DNA of 64,000 bases from Anaerococcus sp. mt242. GTDB lineage: Bacteria > Bacillota > Clostridia > Tissierellales > Peptoniphilaceae. The stretch is taken from positions 1-64,000 of the forward strand of contig NZ_JAEUYX010000002.1 of NCBI RefSeq assembly GCF_016798225.1, in the 5' to 3' direction. The position numbers and the translations under genes were made by a program. The notes beneath the pieces were generated by a model. It made no database searches and was not told where the DNA came from. It worked only from the letters and a program-made list of their open reading frames with translations. Positions 25,500 through 34,588 of this stretch are shown piece by piece. The first letter of the stretch is position 1; each line of letters starts with the position of its first letter.

Positions 25500-26442
25500 T
25501 CCATACTATTCTATTAGTGAATATTATAAAGATACCTATGGTGAAAAAGTATATAAGTTGCCTATCAAACTTTCATTAACTTGTCCAAATAGGGATGGAG
25601 CAGCTTGTTATGGTGGTTGCATATTTTGTGGTGAAAGTGGTGGAAGTTTTGAAAATCTCCCATCATATATGACTGTAGATGAGCAACTAGAAGAAAATAA
25701 GGAATACATCGGAAATAGGTACAAAGCAAATAAGTTTATTGCATATTTTCAAAATTTCACTAATACCTATATGTCTTTAGAAGAGTTTAAACAAGTAATT
25801 AAGGCTTGTGATAAGGATTACATTGTTGCAGTTTCTATTTCTACTAGATCTGATTCTGTTACAGAAGATAAATTGATTTTTTTAGACAAGTGGTCAAAGG
25901 AAACTGGAAAAGACATTATATTTGAACTTGGCTTACAAACTGCTAATTATAAAACTTTGGAGATATTAAATAGGGGTGAAGACTTAGCTGATTTTATATT
26001 CGCTTGTAATTTATTAAATAAATACAATTTTAGAATATGTACACACGTAATATTATCTCTACCGTGGGATGATTCTAAAGATGTGAGACAAACAGCACGA
26101 ATTCTAAATGCTCTTAATATAAGTGAGGTTAAAATTCATTCCTTATTTGTAACTAAAAATACAAAACTTTATAATATGTTTATTAATAATGAATTTGAAA
26201 TGCCAAGTAAAGATCAATATGAAGAAAATGTAATCGATTTTTTAAGATTACTTAAACCTAACATTGCTATTCAAAGACTTGTAGGTAGAGCTCCAGAAGA
26301 AGACACAGCCTTTTGTAACTGGGATACTTCTTGGTGGCTTATAAGAGATGAAATAATTGAAAAGATGAATAATAAAGGATATATCCAAGGAGATAAATCC
26401 GAAAGAATAATTTTTGACAAAATTAAGGGGGACAAATCATGA
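25492..26442 (+). CDS. Radical SAM protein, YhcC/TIGR01212-like
   Basis: The iron-sulfur cluster motif CPNRDG...GGCIFC has cysteines at 31, 43 and 46 (with an extra Cys39), the spacing of the YhcC subgroup. Further segments HVILSLPWDDSKD and ALNISEVKIHSLFV match the barrel strands of the family. The length of 316 aa is typical. The substrate is unknown to me; the family resembles Elp3-like and coproporphyrinogen-type radical SAM enzymes. It overlaps both neighbours by a few bases. Confidence 0.88.
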   Translation: MNNPYYSISEYYKDTYGEKVYKLPIKLSLTCPNRDGAACYGGCIFCGESGGSFENLPSYMTVDEQLEENKEYIGNRYKANKFIAYFQNFTNTYMSLEEFKQVIKACDKDYIVAVSISTRSDSVTEDKLIFLDKWSKETGKDIIFELGLQTANYKTLEILNRGEDLADFIFACNLLNKYNFRICTHVILSLPWDDSKDVRQTARILNALNISEVKIHSLFVTKNTKLYNMFINNEFEMPSKDQYEENVIDFLRLLKPNIAIQRLVGRAPEEDTAFCNWDTSWWLIRDEIIEKMNNKGYIQGDKSERIIFDKIKGDKS

Positions 26443-26858
26443 TTTATTATGTACTAGGACAATCAGGAACAGGAAAAACTCAATACTTAGTTGAAGAAGC
26501 TAATAAGGAAAAAGAAAAAGATCTTAATAACATCGTATTTATTAATACAGATGATGATAAGACAAGAATATTAGATCATAAAGTTAGAGTTATTAATGCG
26601 AAATCATATGGTGTATGCTGTCCATGCTCACTAAAAGCATTCATAGCTGGAATTCTTGCTCGTGATTATGATATCGGAAAAGTATATGTGGATGGTATTT
26701 ATGATATCCTAGATTTAGATAGTGAAGATTTAGAAAAACTTACAAACGATTTAAATGAACTATCTGAGTATGCAAAAGCTGATATCTATCTAGGTTTAGA
26801 CTGGTCAAAAGATGATATCCCTGAATCAACTAAAGCTAATATTATTGAAGTCAAATAA
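26439..26858 (+). CDS. Small P-loop protein of unknown function (139 aa)
   Basis: A clear Walker A, GQSGTGKT (residues 7-14), is followed by a short alpha/beta domain with VFINTDDD and a possible Walker B-like VYVDGIYDI. The protein is too short for a helicase or kinase I can name. A CCPCS motif (about 60-64) offers a possible metal or redox site. It overlaps the radical SAM gene by four bases (ATGA) and is followed by a terminator. It may be an ATP-dependent partner of the radical SAM protein, from position only. Confidence 0.65.
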   Translation: MIYYVLGQSGTGKTQYLVEEANKEKEKDLNNIVFINTDDDKTRILDHKVRVINAKSYGVCCPCSLKAFIAGILARDYDIGKVYVDGIYDILDLDSEDLEKLTNDLNELSEYAKADIYLGLDWSKDDIPESTKANIIEVK

Positions 26859-26873
26859 TAATTTAATACTTGG

Positions 26874-26896
26874 CCGTCTCTTTGAGACGGTTTTTT
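26874..26896 (+). terminator. Terminator ending the yitT-to-P-loop operon
   Basis: CCGTCTC pairs with GAGACGG around TTT, followed by TTTTTT. Confidence 0.88.
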
Positions 26897-26900
26897 AATT

Positions 26901-27446
26901 ATGATGAATGAAAAGGAAAAACTAAAACTATTTGAAACTTTCAGAAAGGAATCAATAGATTTATTGGAAGAATCAAAAGTAAATAAAGAAACTTTCTTAA
27001 CTAATAATCTTACTTTTTTAGATAAACTAAACCTAAAACCATTTACAACAATAAATACTGTAAATGAGGCTTTATACAATTATCATTATTATAATCTATC
27101 AGCCAAAAAATCAAACTTAGAGGCTCAAAAAGTAATCCACAATGCTAAAAAAAAGAAAATTTATGTAAAATGTATTAATCAAAGAGAAAATTTTTACCAT
27201 TTAAAAGATATGGCAACTCTAAGATTACTTGAGATATTAGAATATAAGAACATTGATAGTTATTACATAATATTAAAGTCAAATAGGTTAAAGGGTGAGA
27301 TTTTTGAAATTCATATAAAAAATATGGATAAAGCAATTTTACACTCTAAAAGTAAACTTATATTAGAAAACTTAAAAACTCATGGAGTTTTTATAGAAGA
27401 AGAAAGACAATCACTAATTGATTCTTATGTAAATAAAACTTATTAA
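26901..27446 (+). CDS. Hypothetical protein (181 aa), possibly cytosolic
   Basis: I do not recognise the family with certainty. It is lysine-rich and mostly helical, with no membrane segment or signal, and carries the phrases FLDKLNLKPFTTINTVNEAL and NFYHLKDMATLRLLEILEY. Two adjacent ATG codons (26901 and 26904) are possible starts, and there is no strong ribosome binding site right after the terminator T-run. It lies one base before an RluA enzyme gene, so the two are probably cotranscribed. Confidence 0.65.
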   Translation: MMNEKEKLKLFETFRKESIDLLEESKVNKETFLTNNLTFLDKLNLKPFTTINTVNEALYNYHYYNLSAKKSNLEAQKVIHNAKKKKIYVKCINQRENFYHLKDMATLRLLEILEYKNIDSYYIILKSNRLKGEIFEIHIKNMDKAILHSKSKLILENLKTHGVFIEEERQSLIDSYVNKTY

Positions 27447-27447
27447 T

Positions 27448-28404
27448 ATGATAGAAATTACTATTTCAAAAAATGATGCTAATCAAAGATTTGATAGATT
27501 CTTAAGAAAATACTTTGAAAATGCCCCTTTATCGGTAATACAAAAGAATATAAGAAAAAAGAATTTTAAGATAAATGACAGCAGAGCAAAGGCTGATACT
27601 TTTGTATACGAAAATGATAGAATTAAAATGTATATTTCTGATGAAAATTATGAAAAATGGATTACTAAAACAGATTTTAAGCCAACTGATTTTAATTTGG
27701 ATGTAGTTTTTGAAGATCAAAATATTATTTTAATGGATAAGGATAGTGGAATCTTAACTCATTCAACGAATAAAAATGATTATGGAAATAATTTAGTTGA
27801 TTTTATGCTATCCTATCTTCATAAAACTCATCAAGTAGATAAGAGTAATAAGACTTTTAATCCAGCAGTAGTAAACAGGCTAGATAGAAATACTGCAGGT
27901 TTAGTAATTGGAGCAAAAAATGCAGAATCTTTAAGATCTTTAAATAAAGCCATAAGAGAAAATAAAATTGAAAAATACTATCTAACAATTGTTAAAGGTG
28001 AAATAACTAAAGATTTTACTGTTCATACAAATATTACCAAAAATGAAAACAAAAACAAGATTAAAAATTCTAGAGATGGGTCAAATATAATTACTCATTT
28101 TAAGCCAATAGAGAGCAATGGTAAATACACTCTATTAGAATGCCAACTAATTACGGGAAAAACCCATCAAATAAGATTTTCATTAGCTCATAACAATACG
28201 CCTATTGTTGGTGACAGAAAATATGGAGATAAGAATACAAATAAGATTTTAAATGAAAGATTTAATATTAATAATCAAATTCTTTTAGCTTATAAAGTAG
28301 TTTTTGGTAAAATTAAAAATTTAGAATATTTAAATAATAAATCTTTTGAGTCTCATAAGACAAGTGATATACTAAATCTAAAAGAAAAAATATTTAGTTT
28401 ATAG
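27448..28404 (+). CDS. RluA-family 23S rRNA pseudouridine synthase
   Basis: Converts specific uridines in large-subunit rRNA (or tRNA) to pseudouridine. The N-terminal S4 domain (about residues 10-50, QRFDRFLRKYF...IQKNIRKKNFKIND) is followed by the catalytic domain. Its VNRLDRNTAGLVIGAKN (about 147-163) has the catalytic Asp, with Asn where the usual HRLD has His. LITGKTHQIR and GDRKYG are conserved. The length of 318 aa fits the RluC/RluD subgroup; which position it modifies cannot be read from sequence. Confidence 0.88.
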   Translation: MIEITISKNDANQRFDRFLRKYFENAPLSVIQKNIRKKNFKINDSRAKADTFVYENDRIKMYISDENYEKWITKTDFKPTDFNLDVVFEDQNIILMDKDSGILTHSTNKNDYGNNLVDFMLSYLHKTHQVDKSNKTFNPAVVNRLDRNTAGLVIGAKNAESLRSLNKAIRENKIEKYYLTIVKGEITKDFTVHTNITKNENKNKIKNSRDGSNIITHFKPIESNGKYTLLECQLITGKTHQIRFSLAHNNTPIVGDRKYGDKNTNKILNERFNINNQILLAYKVVFGKIKNLEYLNNKSFESHKTSDILNLKEKIFSL

Positions 28405-28413
28405 GTGGAAATA

Positions 28414-29316
28414 ATGGAAAAAGTAATAGGAATAGATCTGGGTGGAACTAAGATTAATGCATGTTTGATAAATGAAGCTGGAGAAATTCTGCAAAGAAGT
28501 ACTGTCGTTACAGAAGCTAGTAAGGGTAAAGAAGCAGTTTTATCTAATATTAAAAAAGCAGTTGAAAAATTAGACTATGAAGATGCTTTATCTATAGGAA
28601 TTGGTACACCGGGTTTCATTGATTCTGAAAATGGAATAGTAACTTTTGCAGGTAATATAGAAGGATGGACAGGTTTAAACTTAAAGAAAGCAGTAGAAGA
28701 ATTTGTAGATATGCCTGTTTTTGTTGAAAATGATGCTAATATCGCTCTACTTGCAGAAAAATGGATTGGTTCTGCAAAAGATTATAAAGACATCGTAATG
28801 ATAACACTAGGTACTGGTGTAGGTGGAGCTGTCTATAATGAAAAAGCTGGTCTTTTATCTGGATCTCATTTTCAAGGTGCAGAGCTTGGTCATATAATTT
28901 TGCATCCTGATGGGGACTATTGTACATGTGGTCAACATGGTTGTGTCGAGGCTTATTGTGCGGGTACTGCAATAAGTAAGAATTATGAGAAAATAACTGG
29001 TAAAGTTTTATCAGGCGAGGAAATTTTAAATAAAATATCGGTTGATTTAGCAGCTAAAAAAGTACTCCAAGGTTATCAAAGCAATCTAGCTTATTTTTTA
29101 TCAAGCTTGAGAAATATTTTTGATCCAGAAGTTATTGTTATAGGTGGGGGTGTTATACATTCCAAGGAAATATGGTGGGATGGTATGTTAGCAAAGTTTG
29201 AAGAAGTTTGCAATAACACAAAAAATATAAATGTAGTTCCTGCTAATTTTTTAAATGATGCTGGTGTTATAGGCGCAGGAAAAATTGCTTTTGAAAGGAT
29301 GAAAAATGGAAAATAA
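28414..29316 (+). CDS. glk: Glucokinase (ROK family)
   Basis: Phosphorylates glucose to glucose-6-phosphate. The ATP-binding motif GIDLGGTKINACL lies at the N-terminus, sugar-binding VENDANIALLAE near residue 105, and the ROK zinc site CTCGQHGCVEAYC near 170. A GTG at 28405 is in frame, but AGGTGG just upstream fits the ATG at 28414 with good spacing and restores the usual N-terminus MEKVIGIDLGGT. It overlaps the response regulator gene by 11 bases. Together with pgcA and the glg operon it links free glucose to glycogen. Confidence 0.92.
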   Translation: MEKVIGIDLGGTKINACLINEAGEILQRSTVVTEASKGKEAVLSNIKKAVEKLDYEDALSIGIGTPGFIDSENGIVTFAGNIEGWTGLNLKKAVEEFVDMPVFVENDANIALLAEKWIGSAKDYKDIVMITLGTGVGGAVYNEKAGLLSGSHFQGAELGHIILHPDGDYCTCGQHGCVEAYCAGTAISKNYEKITGKVLSGEEILNKISVDLAAKKVLQGYQSNLAYFLSSLRNIFDPEVIVIGGGVIHSKEIWWDGMLAKFEEVCNNTKNINVVPANFLNDAGVIGAGKIAFERMKNGK

Positions 29317-30004
29317 TAAGGTTTTAATCCTAGATGATGAAGATTCGATAAGACAATTTATGAAAATAAACCTAGAATATCAAGGTTATCAGACAGTTGA
29401 AGCTGCAAATGGCGAAGAAGCTATAAAAATTTTTGAAGAAGAAAATCCAGCCGTAGCAATTTTAGATGTAATGTTACCAGGGATAAGTGGATATGAAGTT
29501 TGTCAAGCTATTAGAGAAAAATCACCTAGGACTGGAATTATAATGGTATCTGCAAAATCCCAGGATATCGATAAGATATTGGGTCTTGAAAGAGGTGCTG
29601 ATGATTATATAATAAAACCATTTAACCCACAAGAATTAATTTTAAGGGTTAGATCATTGATGAGAAGAGTAAATCTAAGCACGGGTGAAACAGACAATAA
29701 AAATACAAATACCCTTTCTGATGGGCCATTTACTCTAGACCTGTATTCGAAATCATTTTATAAAGACCAGACAGAGATAGATGTGACACCTACTGAGTTT
29801 GCAATACTTAAAAACTTTATTCAAAATAAAGGGAAAGCTATGACTCGAGATGAGATAATGGAGCAAACTTGGGGCGAAAATTATAGTAATGATACAAAAA
29901 TTGTGGATGTTAATATAAGAAGGATTAGATCTAAGATTGAACAAGATCCAGCAAAACCTCAATTTATTGAGACAGTGTGGGGTACTGGTTATAGATGGAA
30001 GTAG
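29306..30004 (+). CDS. OmpR/PhoB-type response regulator
   Basis: The receiver domain has the acidic pair at residues 11-12 (ILDDEDS), the phosphoacceptor Asp near 54 (AILDVMLPG) and Lys near 103 (IIKPF). The winged-helix DNA-binding domain (about 130-230) includes TPTEFAILKNF and VDVNIRRIRSKIE. The length of 232 aa is normal. It overlaps the histidine kinase gene by 10 bases, an almost certain cognate pair. The regulated genes are not evident. Confidence 0.95.
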   Translation: MENNKVLILDDEDSIRQFMKINLEYQGYQTVEAANGEEAIKIFEEENPAVAILDVMLPGISGYEVCQAIREKSPRTGIIMVSAKSQDIDKILGLERGADDYIIKPFNPQELILRVRSLMRRVNLSTGETDNKNTNTLSDGPFTLDLYSKSFYKDQTEIDVTPTEFAILKNFIQNKGKAMTRDEIMEQTWGENYSNDTKIVDVNIRRIRSKIEQDPAKPQFIETVWGTGYRWK

Positions 30005-31443
30005 AAACAAGAAATAACAGCATATTAAAATCTAATAATTCTTACAGACAGACTATTATTCGCATAATTATGCTTTTTGTAATCACTGTGATAATAGGTT
30101 TTGAAATTTTTGCTTACAATAGTATTAGAAATTATTATGAATCAGCCTTAATTGGATCAATGCTAAATCAAGCGAGAATAAACCAGCTCCAATTTAATAA
30201 TTATATGAATAGATATGATTTATCCGATATTATTATTGGAGATAAAAATGCTTTTTATAGGAATAATGAAAGTCAAGTGCAAATACTAGATAATTCTGGT
30301 CTTGTTCTTTTTGACTCACAAGCAAGTGATCTAGTTGGTAGTGAACTATTAAGTCAAGATGTAAATAATGCGAAGGAAGGTAAGCAAGGAACATTAAAAA
30401 GTATTGACATTCAAACAAACGAAGAAGTTATGTCACTATCATATCCTCTAAACTCCAATGAAACACAATCAGGTATTTTAAGACTGACTTCATCCATGTC
30501 TAAAGTAAATCAGAGAATTAAAAATGATATGATTTTTTACATAATATTTGGTATCTCAGTAATTATAATTACTTTCTTTGTAGCACTTTTAGCTTCCAAA
30601 CGTGTTATTGCTCCTATTTTAGATTTAATAGGAGTTTCCGAGAAACTCGCTGCAGGTGACTTTAAACAAAAAGCAAAAGTTGAGGGCAATGATGAGTTAT
30701 CGGAGTTAGCCTCTACTTTAAACTTTATGAGTGATAGTATTGTGAAAAGGGAAGATATGAAAAATGAATTTATCTCCTCGGTCTCACATGAACTTAGAAC
30801 ACCTTTAACTTCTATAAAAGGTTGGGCAATAACTTTACAGTCAAAAGATATTCAGCAAGATCATGATATGCTTAATCAAGGACTTTCAATTATAGAAAGT
30901 GAAGGCGATAGACTATCTATGATGGTGGAAGATTTATTGGACTTTTCTAGACTGCAATCAAGTAATTTTAAATACAATAAAGATAGGCTAGATATTGTTG
31001 AGCTTGTAAGTCAAGTTCACACTCAACTTACACCTAGAGCACAGAATGAAAATATAGAATTTACTTTGACAAGTATTTATAAATCTATTACAGTGTTTGC
31101 TGATAAAAATCGTATGAAAGAGGTATTTATAAATATAATTGATAATGCACTTAAGTTTACAAATGAAGGCGGAAAAATAGATATATTAATTGACCAAAAG
31201 GATGATAATGTTTCTGTTTCAATAAAAGATAATGGTGAAGGGATAAAAGAAGATGAGATAGCTTTTGTATCTAGCAAATTTTATAAAGGAAGTTCATCAA
31301 AATCTCAAACAGGTTTAGGTCTTTCTATTTGTGAAGAGATAATTAAAGCTCATGATGGTAAGCTTACCATAAAAAGTAAGTATGGCAAAGGTACATCAGT
31401 GATAGTAGAAATTCCGAGGTTAGAAAATGACAAAGAAATTTAA
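29995..31443 (+). CDS. Membrane sensor histidine kinase
   Basis: Two membrane spans (about residues 20-41 and 180-202) flank an extracellular sensor region of about 140 residues. A HAMP linker, the HisKA motif SVSHELRTPLTS (phosphoacceptor His about 264) and an ATPase domain with N, G1 and G2 boxes (IIDNALKFTNEGG, IKDNGEGI, GLGLSI) follow. The length of 482 aa is standard. The gene overlaps both the response regulator and a lipoprotein gene, suggesting a three-part signalling unit in which the lipoprotein may sense or modulate. Confidence 0.94.
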   Translation: MEVETRNNSILKSNNSYRQTIIRIIMLFVITVIIGFEIFAYNSIRNYYESALIGSMLNQARINQLQFNNYMNRYDLSDIIIGDKNAFYRNNESQVQILDNSGLVLFDSQASDLVGSELLSQDVNNAKEGKQGTLKSIDIQTNEEVMSLSYPLNSNETQSGILRLTSSMSKVNQRIKNDMIFYIIFGISVIIITFFVALLASKRVIAPILDLIGVSEKLAAGDFKQKAKVEGNDELSELASTLNFMSDSIVKREDMKNEFISSVSHELRTPLTSIKGWAITLQSKDIQQDHDMLNQGLSIIESEGDRLSMMVEDLLDFSRLQSSNFKYNKDRLDIVELVSQVHTQLTPRAQNENIEFTLTSIYKSITVFADKNRMKEVFINIIDNALKFTNEGGKIDILIDQKDDNVSVSIKDNGEGIKEDEIAFVSSKFYKGSSSKSQTGLGLSICEEIIKAHDGKLTIKSKYGKGTSVIVEIPRLENDKEI

Positions 31444-32908
31444 ATTTTTACTAGGACTAATTTTTGCAATCATTCTCACATCTTGCACTAATTCAAATCC
31501 CGAAGAATTAAGTGATTTAATACAATCACCAGAAATAGCGAATCCGGTATTAGAAGGTACTTGGCAAGTGAGTAAAATTGAGGGCATAAAAACCAAAGAC
31601 CCAATATCTGATATAAAGATAGGAGATAAGCTTTATATAAATAAAAATTTAGTAGCAATTAATGATGAGTATGCTTTTCCACCTACTTTTACTTCGAAAT
31701 ATGTAAATTTATATGATTATTTAGCAAATAGAGGATATGATTTTGAAAAAATAGGTAAGGATGAGTCGGCAACGGTAGTTAATGCTTCGCAGGGCCAATT
31801 TTTTGCTCGAGATTTTATTCAAAGAAGTGAAGATGAAATATTCTTTATTTCTAATGATAACATAATATATTTATCCAGACTTTCAAAAACTGTTGAAGCT
31901 GATGTAGTTGATAAATATACCAATCTTGCTACTAAGGAACGTATAGAATCAAAAAGTAAACAAAATGCCAGTGAGGATACGAGTTTGCTTTTAGGTGTGA
32001 GAGAGCGAACTGATTTATCTGATGGTAAGCAAGATTACGATTATTACACATATTATGTAAATATAAATCCTGAAGGGGAAGTAAAGTACAAAAAAGCTTA
32101 TGATATTTTCTTGCGTGGACAAAATGAATACTGGAAGGTTAGATCACAAAAAAGTAGTGTGACAGAACTATTCGATAAGATTGAAGCATTTCCAGTTAGA
32201 TTAGAAAATGAAATGGATAAACAAGATAATATTAATCGATATAGTTTTAAAGACTTTGACATGGATATAAGACTTAATTATGCAGATATGAATTATATAT
32301 CTTTTTCATATACAACACCCTTATTTGATAATACTATAACACAATATGGAGTGTTAGGAACAAATGAGCTAGAAGATAACAAATTGATAACTATTGAAGA
32401 ATTTACTGGTGAAGAAGATGCATTCGAACAATTTGAAAATATGGTAATTAATGAAGCTACTAGTAAAGACTCAAAAATTGATCCAAATGATTTGATAATA
32501 GAAAATACGAATTTTGGCTTGGTTAGGGATAATGGGGCTTGGTCAATACAAACTTCTATATACACAAAAGAAAGCCAGAAAACCGCTTCAAGCCAGATAC
32601 CAGTAAGAAACTATATTGAAGAAAATGTATCATCAGATTTATTTGTAAGCCGTGATCAGGTTAGAAATATTAATCCACAAGAAAAAGATTATAAGTTAAT
32701 ACCCAATTCAAATTATCTTATAATACAAACTGCAGATGAAATATTGTTTCATAAGATAAATGATGGAAAGATAGATAAAAATCCATTTTTCTCAATCCCA
32801 ACACCAAATCCAACGACATTTATTTCATTTGATCAACAAATAGGAACTAATACTAAAAGCTTAGAACAAGCTTATGAAAACTCAAATACAGTTATAGGTG
32901 GCAATTAA
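31427..32908 (+). CDS. Lipoprotein of unknown function linked to the two-component system
   Basis: The signal peptide MTKKFKFLLGLIFAIILTSC ends in a lipobox (LTSC, Cys 20), so it is anchored on the outer face of the membrane after Lsp processing. The mature 470 residues are beta-rich and acidic, with GTWQVSKIEGIKTKD near the start. I recognise no enzyme motif. It overlaps the kinase gene by 17 bases, so it is expressed with it. Similar orphan lipoproteins next to kinases, such as YycH/YycI, modulate the sensor; I see no sequence similarity, only the layout. Confidence 0.8.
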   Translation: MTKKFKFLLGLIFAIILTSCTNSNPEELSDLIQSPEIANPVLEGTWQVSKIEGIKTKDPISDIKIGDKLYINKNLVAINDEYAFPPTFTSKYVNLYDYLANRGYDFEKIGKDESATVVNASQGQFFARDFIQRSEDEIFFISNDNIIYLSRLSKTVEADVVDKYTNLATKERIESKSKQNASEDTSLLLGVRERTDLSDGKQDYDYYTYYVNINPEGEVKYKKAYDIFLRGQNEYWKVRSQKSSVTELFDKIEAFPVRLENEMDKQDNINRYSFKDFDMDIRLNYADMNYISFSYTTPLFDNTITQYGVLGTNELEDNKLITIEEFTGEEDAFEQFENMVINEATSKDSKIDPNDLIIENTNFGLVRDNGAWSIQTSIYTKESQKTASSQIPVRNYIEENVSSDLFVSRDQVRNINPQEKDYKLIPNSNYLIIQTADEILFHKINDGKIDKNPFFSIPTPNPTTFISFDQQIGTNTKSLEQAYENSNTVIGGN

Positions 32909-32957
32909 TTTATTGAAAGTGTTTTTGTAAAATGATATCATATCTCTAGGAGAAAAT

Positions 32958-33536
32958 ATGGAAATAGTATTTGCAAGCGGGAATAAAGATAAAATTAATC
33001 AAGTAAAACTCATCCTAAATAATGTAGATTTGAAGACACCAATAGATTTTGAAATAGAAAACTATGAAGTCGAGGAGGATGGGATGACTTTAAAAGAGAA
33101 TGCATATAAAAAAGCAAAAGCACTTTTTGATCTGGTAAATAAACCAACTATAGCAGATGATACTGGCTTATATGTAAATGCACTTGATGGCAGACCTGGA
33201 GTTCACTCTCACAGATATGCTGGAGAAAATCCAACTTATAAAGAAAATAGAAACAAGCTTTTAAATGAACTTAAAGGAAAAGATGATCGTAGTGCTTATT
33301 TTGAAACTTGTCTATGTTTTATAGATCAAAATGGTAGTGACCATTATTTTTATGGAAAACTTCCTGGAACTATAACTTCTTATGAGACTGGTGATTATGA
33401 TTTTGGATATGATCAAATATTTATGCCAGAAAATTTTGATATAACTTTAGGCGAGATGACTAAAGAAAAAATAAATATGATTTCCCATAGATCAAAAGCA
33501 TTTTCTGAATTTAAAAAATACTTAAGAAAGAAATAA
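32958..33536 (+). CDS. rdgB: XTP/dITP diphosphatase (HAM1/RdgB)
   Basis: Removes non-canonical purine triphosphates. The N-terminal FASGNKDKINQVK, the catalytic ADDTGLYVNAL (about residues 68-78), GRPGVHSHRYAGE and the C-terminal SHRSKAF are all present. The length of 192 aa is normal. A possible promoter (TTGAAA at 32913 and TATCAT near 32937) and AGGAGA precede it, starting a new operon after the lipoprotein gene. Confidence 0.94.
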   Translation: MEIVFASGNKDKINQVKLILNNVDLKTPIDFEIENYEVEEDGMTLKENAYKKAKALFDLVNKPTIADDTGLYVNALDGRPGVHSHRYAGENPTYKENRNKLLNELKGKDDRSAYFETCLCFIDQNGSDHYFYGKLPGTITSYETGDYDFGYDQIFMPENFDITLGEMTKEKINMISHRSKAFSEFKKYLRKK

Positions 33537-33537
33537 T

Positions 33538-34023
33538 ATGAAAATATTAGTTACAAGTGATACCCATGGAATTTATTCTGCTATTAGCGATTACATCCTA
33601 ATTCATAAAGATATAGATCTACTGGTACATGCAGGTGATGGGGTTGAGGATGTTAAAAACATTGCTTATGAAACAGATATAAATTATGAAGTTGTTACAG
33701 GCAACAATGATTATTCTTCAAATGAATCTTTTGAAAAAATTATAGAAGTAGAAAATATAAAAATTTTTTTAACTCATGGAAATCAATATGGTGTTTATTA
33801 TGGAGAAGATCAAGTATTAGATAAAGCAAAAGAGCTAAATTGTAATATTGCAATCCATGGTCATACACATAAATGTTTAAATATTACAAAAGATGACATA
33901 ACTATATTAAATCCAGGATCAGTTAGCATGCCAAGAGATAATAATCCGGGATTTTTCATCCTAGATATTGATGCTGGTGTGTTTGAAATTACAAGAGTAA
34001 GTACTAACAAGGAGATAAAATGA
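33538..34023 (+). CDS. YfcE/MJ0936-type metallophosphoesterase
   Basis: A small calcineurin-like phosphodiesterase with the complete metal-site set: SDTHG (residues 7-11), HAGDG (about 31-35), GNNDY (about 59-63), THGNQ and HGHTHK. The length of 161 aa fits the family; the physiological substrate is unknown. It is one base from rdgB and overlaps the next gene by four, and this rdgB-phosphoesterase pair is common in Firmicutes. Confidence 0.9.
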   Translation: MKILVTSDTHGIYSAISDYILIHKDIDLLVHAGDGVEDVKNIAYETDINYEVVTGNNDYSSNESFEKIIEVENIKIFLTHGNQYGVYYGEDQVLDKAKELNCNIAIHGHTHKCLNITKDDITILNPGSVSMPRDNNPGFFILDIDAGVFEITRVSTNKEIK

Positions 34024-34574
34024 CAGGATTAATTAATCTTATCGCTCAGTATTCATCAAAACTAAATATTTTACCAATAGTTGTAGTGATGAATATTATT
34101 ATTACAATCCTTATCCACTTTCTGACAAAAAGAAAATTTCCAAAATTTTTGCCGTCAATAATTTTGGGTATAGGATCATTAGGTCTATTAATCTACTCAT
34201 TAAAGATTTTTACATCACCGAGAGGTTTGGATTTATCTTGGATAGCAGTTTTTTTTGGAACAAGCGCATTAGTAGGTTTGTTTACATGTTTTATAATCGA
34301 CTTAATTTATTCTATTAGACAAACTAGTACAAGTATGGAAAAGTCAGATGTTTATGTTGCTCAAAAACCAAGAAAGATTAGATTAAAAAAAGCTAATAAA
34401 AATGCTGATACTAAAAGAGTAGCTAAAAAAAGTAGTAAAAAATCAACTAGTAATGATACTAAAAGTAAATTTCACACTAGTAAAATAAAGCCTAATCCAG
34501 ATGGAAAAGTAAAAGCAAATAGGAAAAACAAAGTTAAAGAAAAAGATATGATCGTATTTGAATCAGAGGATTAG
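34020..34574 (+). CDS. Membrane protein with basic cytoplasmic tail (184 aa)
   Basis: Three hydrophobic segments (about residues 15-37, 42-63 and 72-98) are followed by a 75-residue tail very rich in lysine (RKIRLKKANKNADTKR, KKSSKKSTSNDTK). No known motif is evident. The tail could interact with nucleic acid or acidic lipids, from composition only. The ATG overlaps the phosphoesterase stop (ATGA). Confidence 0.7.
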   Translation: MTGLINLIAQYSSKLNILPIVVVMNIIITILIHFLTKRKFPKFLPSIILGIGSLGLLIYSLKIFTSPRGLDLSWIAVFFGTSALVGLFTCFIIDLIYSIRQTSTSMEKSDVYVAQKPRKIRLKKANKNADTKRVAKKSSKKSTSNDTKSKFHTSKIKPNPDGKVKANRKNKVKEKDMIVFESED

Positions 34575-34588
34575 CTCAAGGAGTATTT

